Shown here: positions 62,146 to 64,000 of the stretch, piece by piece | Numbering within the stretch: the stretch's first letter is position 1 | Layout: each line of letters opens with the position of its first letter | Origin: Bacteroidota bacterium | GTDB taxonomy: Bacteria > Bacteroidota > Ignavibacteria > Kapaibacteriales > NICIL-2 | DNA: 64,000 nucleotides | Assembly (NCBI GenBank): GCA_019695345.1 | Contig: JAIBAE010000016.1 | Location: forward strand, 1-64,000 | Direction: 5' to 3' | Made by a program: the position numbers and the translations under genes | The notes under the pieces: model-generated | What the model was told of the DNA's origin: nothing | Seen by the model: the letters and a program-made list of their open reading frames with translations, nothing else | The model's database searches: none

Positions 62146-62961
62146 ATGAAGTTACATCATGTAAATATTGTACTATTTGTAGCTGTGTTTTTGGGAACAT
62201 CACTTACTATAGTTGCTCAAGAACAATACTATAGTTCAATCCAACATATACCGTGCCCTAAAGGTTTTGAGCGTGTTACATGTGCAGGTGGCTCGTTTGG
62301 TGAGTGGCTACGAGCATTGAAACTCAAAAAATCAAATGTTGTGTATTTGTATAATGGTCAGTTGAAGGGAAATCAGTTTTCGCAATTTGCTGTGGTAGAC
62401 ATAGATGTTGGTAAACAAGATTTACAACAATGTGCCGATGCCTGCATGCGTTTACGAGCTGAGTATTTGTTTGCTACCAATCAAAAAGAAAAAATTCGAT
62501 TCCGCTTTACCAATGGCACGGATGCAACATTTGTAGATTGGATGAATGGCAAACGTCCGCACATAAAAGGGAATAGTGTTCGCTGGACAAAAGATACAAA
62601 ACCTAACGATAGTTATGCCGCACTTCGCGAGTATTTGATTCCGGTATTCAGATTTTGTGGAACTGCATCGTTAGAGAAAGAACTTCCAACTGTAAGTGTA
62701 CATGATATTCAAATTGGCGATATAGTAATTAAAGGTGGTTTTCCCGGGCATGCTATTATGGCGGTTGATATGTGCCGTAATGCTCAAGGTAAAACCATGA
62801 TGATGCTTGTACAAAGTTATATGCCGGCTCAGGATATTCATGTGCTGCGTAACCCCGAAAATCCAACCTCGCCTTGGTACGAAGTACGTAACGAATCCGT
62901 GCTTGAAACCCCAGAATGGACATTTACCGATTTCACACATCAAATACGTCGGTTTCAATAA
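62146..62961 (+). CDS. secreted DUF4846-type protein
   Basis: A 271-residue exported protein with a Sec signal (KLHHVNIVLFVAVFLGTSLTIVA). It matches DUF4846 as I know it: GSFGEWLRALKLK, VVYLYNGQLKGNQ, QFAVVDIDVGKQDLQQCADACMRLRAEYL, then IQIGDIVIKGGFPGHAIMAVDM and SYMPAQDIHVLRNP. The function of the family is unknown to me; the GGFPGHA segment recalls NlpC/P60-like folds. The gene starts 2 nt after the M15 peptidase stop, so a cell-wall role is a fair guess. An open frame upstream (62041) is overlap with the peptidase gene. Confidence 0.8.
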   Translation: MKLHHVNIVLFVAVFLGTSLTIVAQEQYYSSIQHIPCPKGFERVTCAGGSFGEWLRALKLKKSNVVYLYNGQLKGNQFSQFAVVDIDVGKQDLQQCADACMRLRAEYLFATNQKEKIRFRFTNGTDATFVDWMNGKRPHIKGNSVRWTKDTKPNDSYAALREYLIPVFRFCGTASLEKELPTVSVHDIQIGDIVIKGGFPGHAIMAVDMCRNAQGKTMMMLVQSYMPAQDIHVLRNPENPTSPWYEVRNESVLETPEWTFTDFTHQIRRFQ

Positions 62962-63009
62962 TTGTATTTGCTATCGCCCGACCGCATCAAACCTCTATTT
63001 TACAAACCA

Positions 63010-63264
63010 TTATTTTTGCGGGAGAGAACCTTGATCAGATAGAGGTTGTTGCTCATTCAGTATTTTCTCTTTCTCCTGTGTATCCCAATACAATTGAAAC
63101 AGTGTTAGAATAAAAATTCCAATTGTCGCATCAATTACAATCTTGAGGAAATCTCCCGAAGACATAGTTTTTGCAGAGTCTCCGGAAAAAAGAAAGAACT
63201 CTGCAGTACGCAACGTTACAAGAAATGTAATGCCGAAAATGAAAAATCGAATGTATAGTTTCAT
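63010..63264 (-). CDS. small two-TM membrane protein, unknown function
   Basis: I do not recognise this 84-residue protein. Two hydrophobic segments, residues about 4-28 (YIRFFIFGITFLVTL) and 42-59 (IVIDATIGIFILTLFQLYW), are joined by a polar loop with LFSGDSAKTMSSGDFLK. A charged tail follows. Its 3' end runs into the left arm of repeat A12. The similar neighbour 40 nt upstream suggests a two-gene unit of small membrane proteins. Confidence 0.5.
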   Translation of the reverse strand: MKLYIRFFIFGITFLVTLRTAEFFLFSGDSAKTMSSGDFLKIVIDATIGIFILTLFQLYWDTQEKEKILNEQQPLSDQGSLPQK

Positions 63265-63304
63265 CCTCTCACCTTAGGATATTGGATGATTAAATAAAGC
63301 GTAA

Positions 63305-63523
63305 TTACTTTGAACCTGTTTGTTTCTTAATTGCTCTTTTCTCAATATAGTATTGTATAGCAATAAAGAATATAGTGCTGATTAAAGGACTCACTATTAA
63401 CTTTCGTAAACTTACGTCCTGATGCTCAGAACTTGTATCAAATGCCTCAAACAAATATTGAATTGCAAGTAATACTATAAAATATATCGCCGCCATAATC
63501 AGATATTTTTTTGTGTTTGTCAT
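63305..63523 (-). CDS. small two-TM membrane protein, unknown function
   Basis: A 72-residue protein: Lys-rich start, first hydrophobic segment YLIMAAIYFIVLLAIQYLF, a short acidic loop (FDTSSEHQDV), second segment VSPLISTIFFIAIQYYI and a basic tail (EKRAIKKQTGSK). The frame is open 36 codons further upstream to 63631, but that part is repeat arm; the ATG chosen follows a GGAG. Layout like its downstream neighbour. No family recognised. Confidence 0.5.
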   Translation of the reverse strand: MTNTKKYLIMAAIYFIVLLAIQYLFEAFDTSSEHQDVSLRKLIVSPLISTIFFIAIQYYIEKRAIKKQTGSK

Positions 63524-63620
63524 TTCAGCTCCACGATAATTATTGTTTTGTAGTTGAGATTTAGTCCCGCAAGTTGAGGTTATGTGATGTTGTAGGATTG
63601 GGAGCGGCTGCGATAGCAAA

Positions 63621-64000
63621 TTATCCATCATACCTAATTACATTTTTTACACCTTGTATTTTTTGCAGACGTTGAAAAATTACATTTAGATGCTCGATGT
63701 TTTTTACATACACTGTAACGATACCTTCAAACTCGGCACCAAAGGCATCAATATTTACGCTACGAATGTTTGTGTTGTTATACTGAACAATAGCATTAGT
63801 AATATCGTTCAGCATTCCGGCGCGGTCATCTCCGGTAATACGAACTGCTGCAATAAACTCTCCTTGTTGTAATGATGACCAATTCATTTCAACAAAGCGC
63901 GGTCCAACTTTGTTTGTAAGCTCGGCAACATTTTTACAGTTCGAGCGGTGGATTTTAATACCACTACCAACGGTTACAATGCCTATAATTTCATCGCCCG
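63621..64000 (-). CDS. RelA/SpoT (p)ppGpp synthetase/hydrolase, C-terminal end (partial)
   Basis: The reverse-strand frame is open to the window edge and reads the C-terminal part of a long RSH enzyme. GDEIIGIVTVGSGIKIHRSNC belongs to the linker/zinc-finger region (Cys-containing). It is followed by WSSLQQGEFIAAVRITGDDRAGMLNDI and FEGIVTVYVKNIEHLNVIFQRL, the ACT domain. About 126 residues are visible; the hydrolase, synthetase and TGS domains lie outside. The ACT domain senses amino acids or the ribosome in the stringent response. The stop codon directly abuts repeat A12. Confidence 0.9.
   Translation of the reverse strand, partial: GDEIIGIVTVGSGIKIHRSNCKNVAELTNKVGPRFVEMNWSSLQQGEFIAAVRITGDDRAGMLNDITNAIVQYNNTNIRSVNIDAFGAEFEGIVTVYVKNIEHLNVIFQRLQKIQGVKNVIRYDG

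Larger units (their letters stand above)
62967..63620. repeat. expanded family A inverted pair enclosing two genes (A12)
   Basis: The left arm is TTTGCTATCGCCCGACCGCATC, 6 nt after a stop, through ACAAACCATT to TTGCGGGAGAGAACC. The right arm (reverse strand) runs from TTTGCTATCGCAGCCGCTCC to TTGCGGGACTAAATC and abuts the stop codon of the RelA/SpoT gene. Two small membrane-protein genes lie between the arms; the stop of one overlaps the left arm core. Confidence 0.65.

Noticed and set aside
3262-63620. CRISPR array interpretation of the dispersed repeats
   Set aside because: The units are scattered singly or as inverted pairs, not in direct tandem with uniform spacers, and no cas genes are present.

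Overview
This 64 kb window is a compact, AT-rich bacterial chromosome segment with about 60 protein genes and no rRNA, tRNA, insertion-sequence transposase or CRISPR array that I can recognise. Several features place it in the Bacteroidota/Chlorobiota (FCB) group. Many genes are preceded by the TAnnTTTG -7 box of that group, two of them with TTTG exactly 19 nt upstream. There is a secreted metalloprotease with a C-terminal domain of the type IX secretion sorting kind, a LID-less adenylate kinase, and an ATP synthase operon that stops after gamma without beta or epsilon. A deep-branching member such as a Kapabacteria-like lineage would fit, but that is inference.

Layout. 1-3.2 kb: type VI secretion tip genes (5'-truncated VgrG, a MORN/YwqK-repeat protein, PAAR) and a facing lipoprotein gene. 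3.4-9.7 kb: alanine dehydrogenase, CCA-type nucleotidyltransferase, a beta-propeller lipoprotein and a UvrD-like helicase. 9.9-16.4 kb: glycosyltransferase, PTS Enzyme I and HPr, Sua5 and a peptide-binding lipoprotein. 16.6-25.5 kb: glucan phosphorylase with an orphan Rieske protein, panC, an SDR threonine dehydrogenase, an O-antigen polymerase-like protein, folD, a pseudouridine synthase and adk. 25.7-32.8 kb: secreted protease, then flippase-like, CpsB-type phosphatase and Wzc-type tyrosine kinase (surface polysaccharide). 33-35.2 kb: reverse-strand operon panD, GlmU-like, mce, gpmA. 36-39 kb: AtuA-like, GNAT, a CBM9-like secreted protein and a LOG-family protein. 39.4-46.4 kb: atpZ, atpI-like, atpB, E, F, H, A, then hldD, then atpG. 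46.5-55.3 kb: nucleoside phosphorylase, pth, cyclic-nucleotide-gated K+ channel, acyl-CoA ligase, threonine aldolase, thioesterase, PP2C-type phosphatase and ruvA. 55.5-60 kb: a divergent HisA homologue, then ftsQ, ftsA, ftsZ. 60.4-64 kb: EamA transporter, M15 peptidase, DUF4846-type protein, two small membrane proteins and the C-terminal end of a RelA/SpoT enzyme running off the window.

The most unusual structure is in the intergenic DNA. Two families of short dispersed repeats fill most gaps between transcription units. Family A is a unit of about 65 nt whose outer end reads TTTGCTATCGCA-GACnGCACC and whose inner end reads about TTGCGGGAGAGAACC. It occurs at 12 loci, nine times as facing inverted pairs of 120-200 bp or more and three times singly. 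Family B (outer end about AATATTTGGGTTACCCTC, inner end GGNCGGAGCGGACnGGGTT) occurs at five loci. Two of the inverted A pairs are stretched to 654 and 862 bp and enclose small membrane-protein genes, so they look like cargo-carrying versions of the element. I see no mobilising enzyme in the window. The repeats also create false N-terminal extensions on neighbouring genes, and the starts given here are corrected for that.
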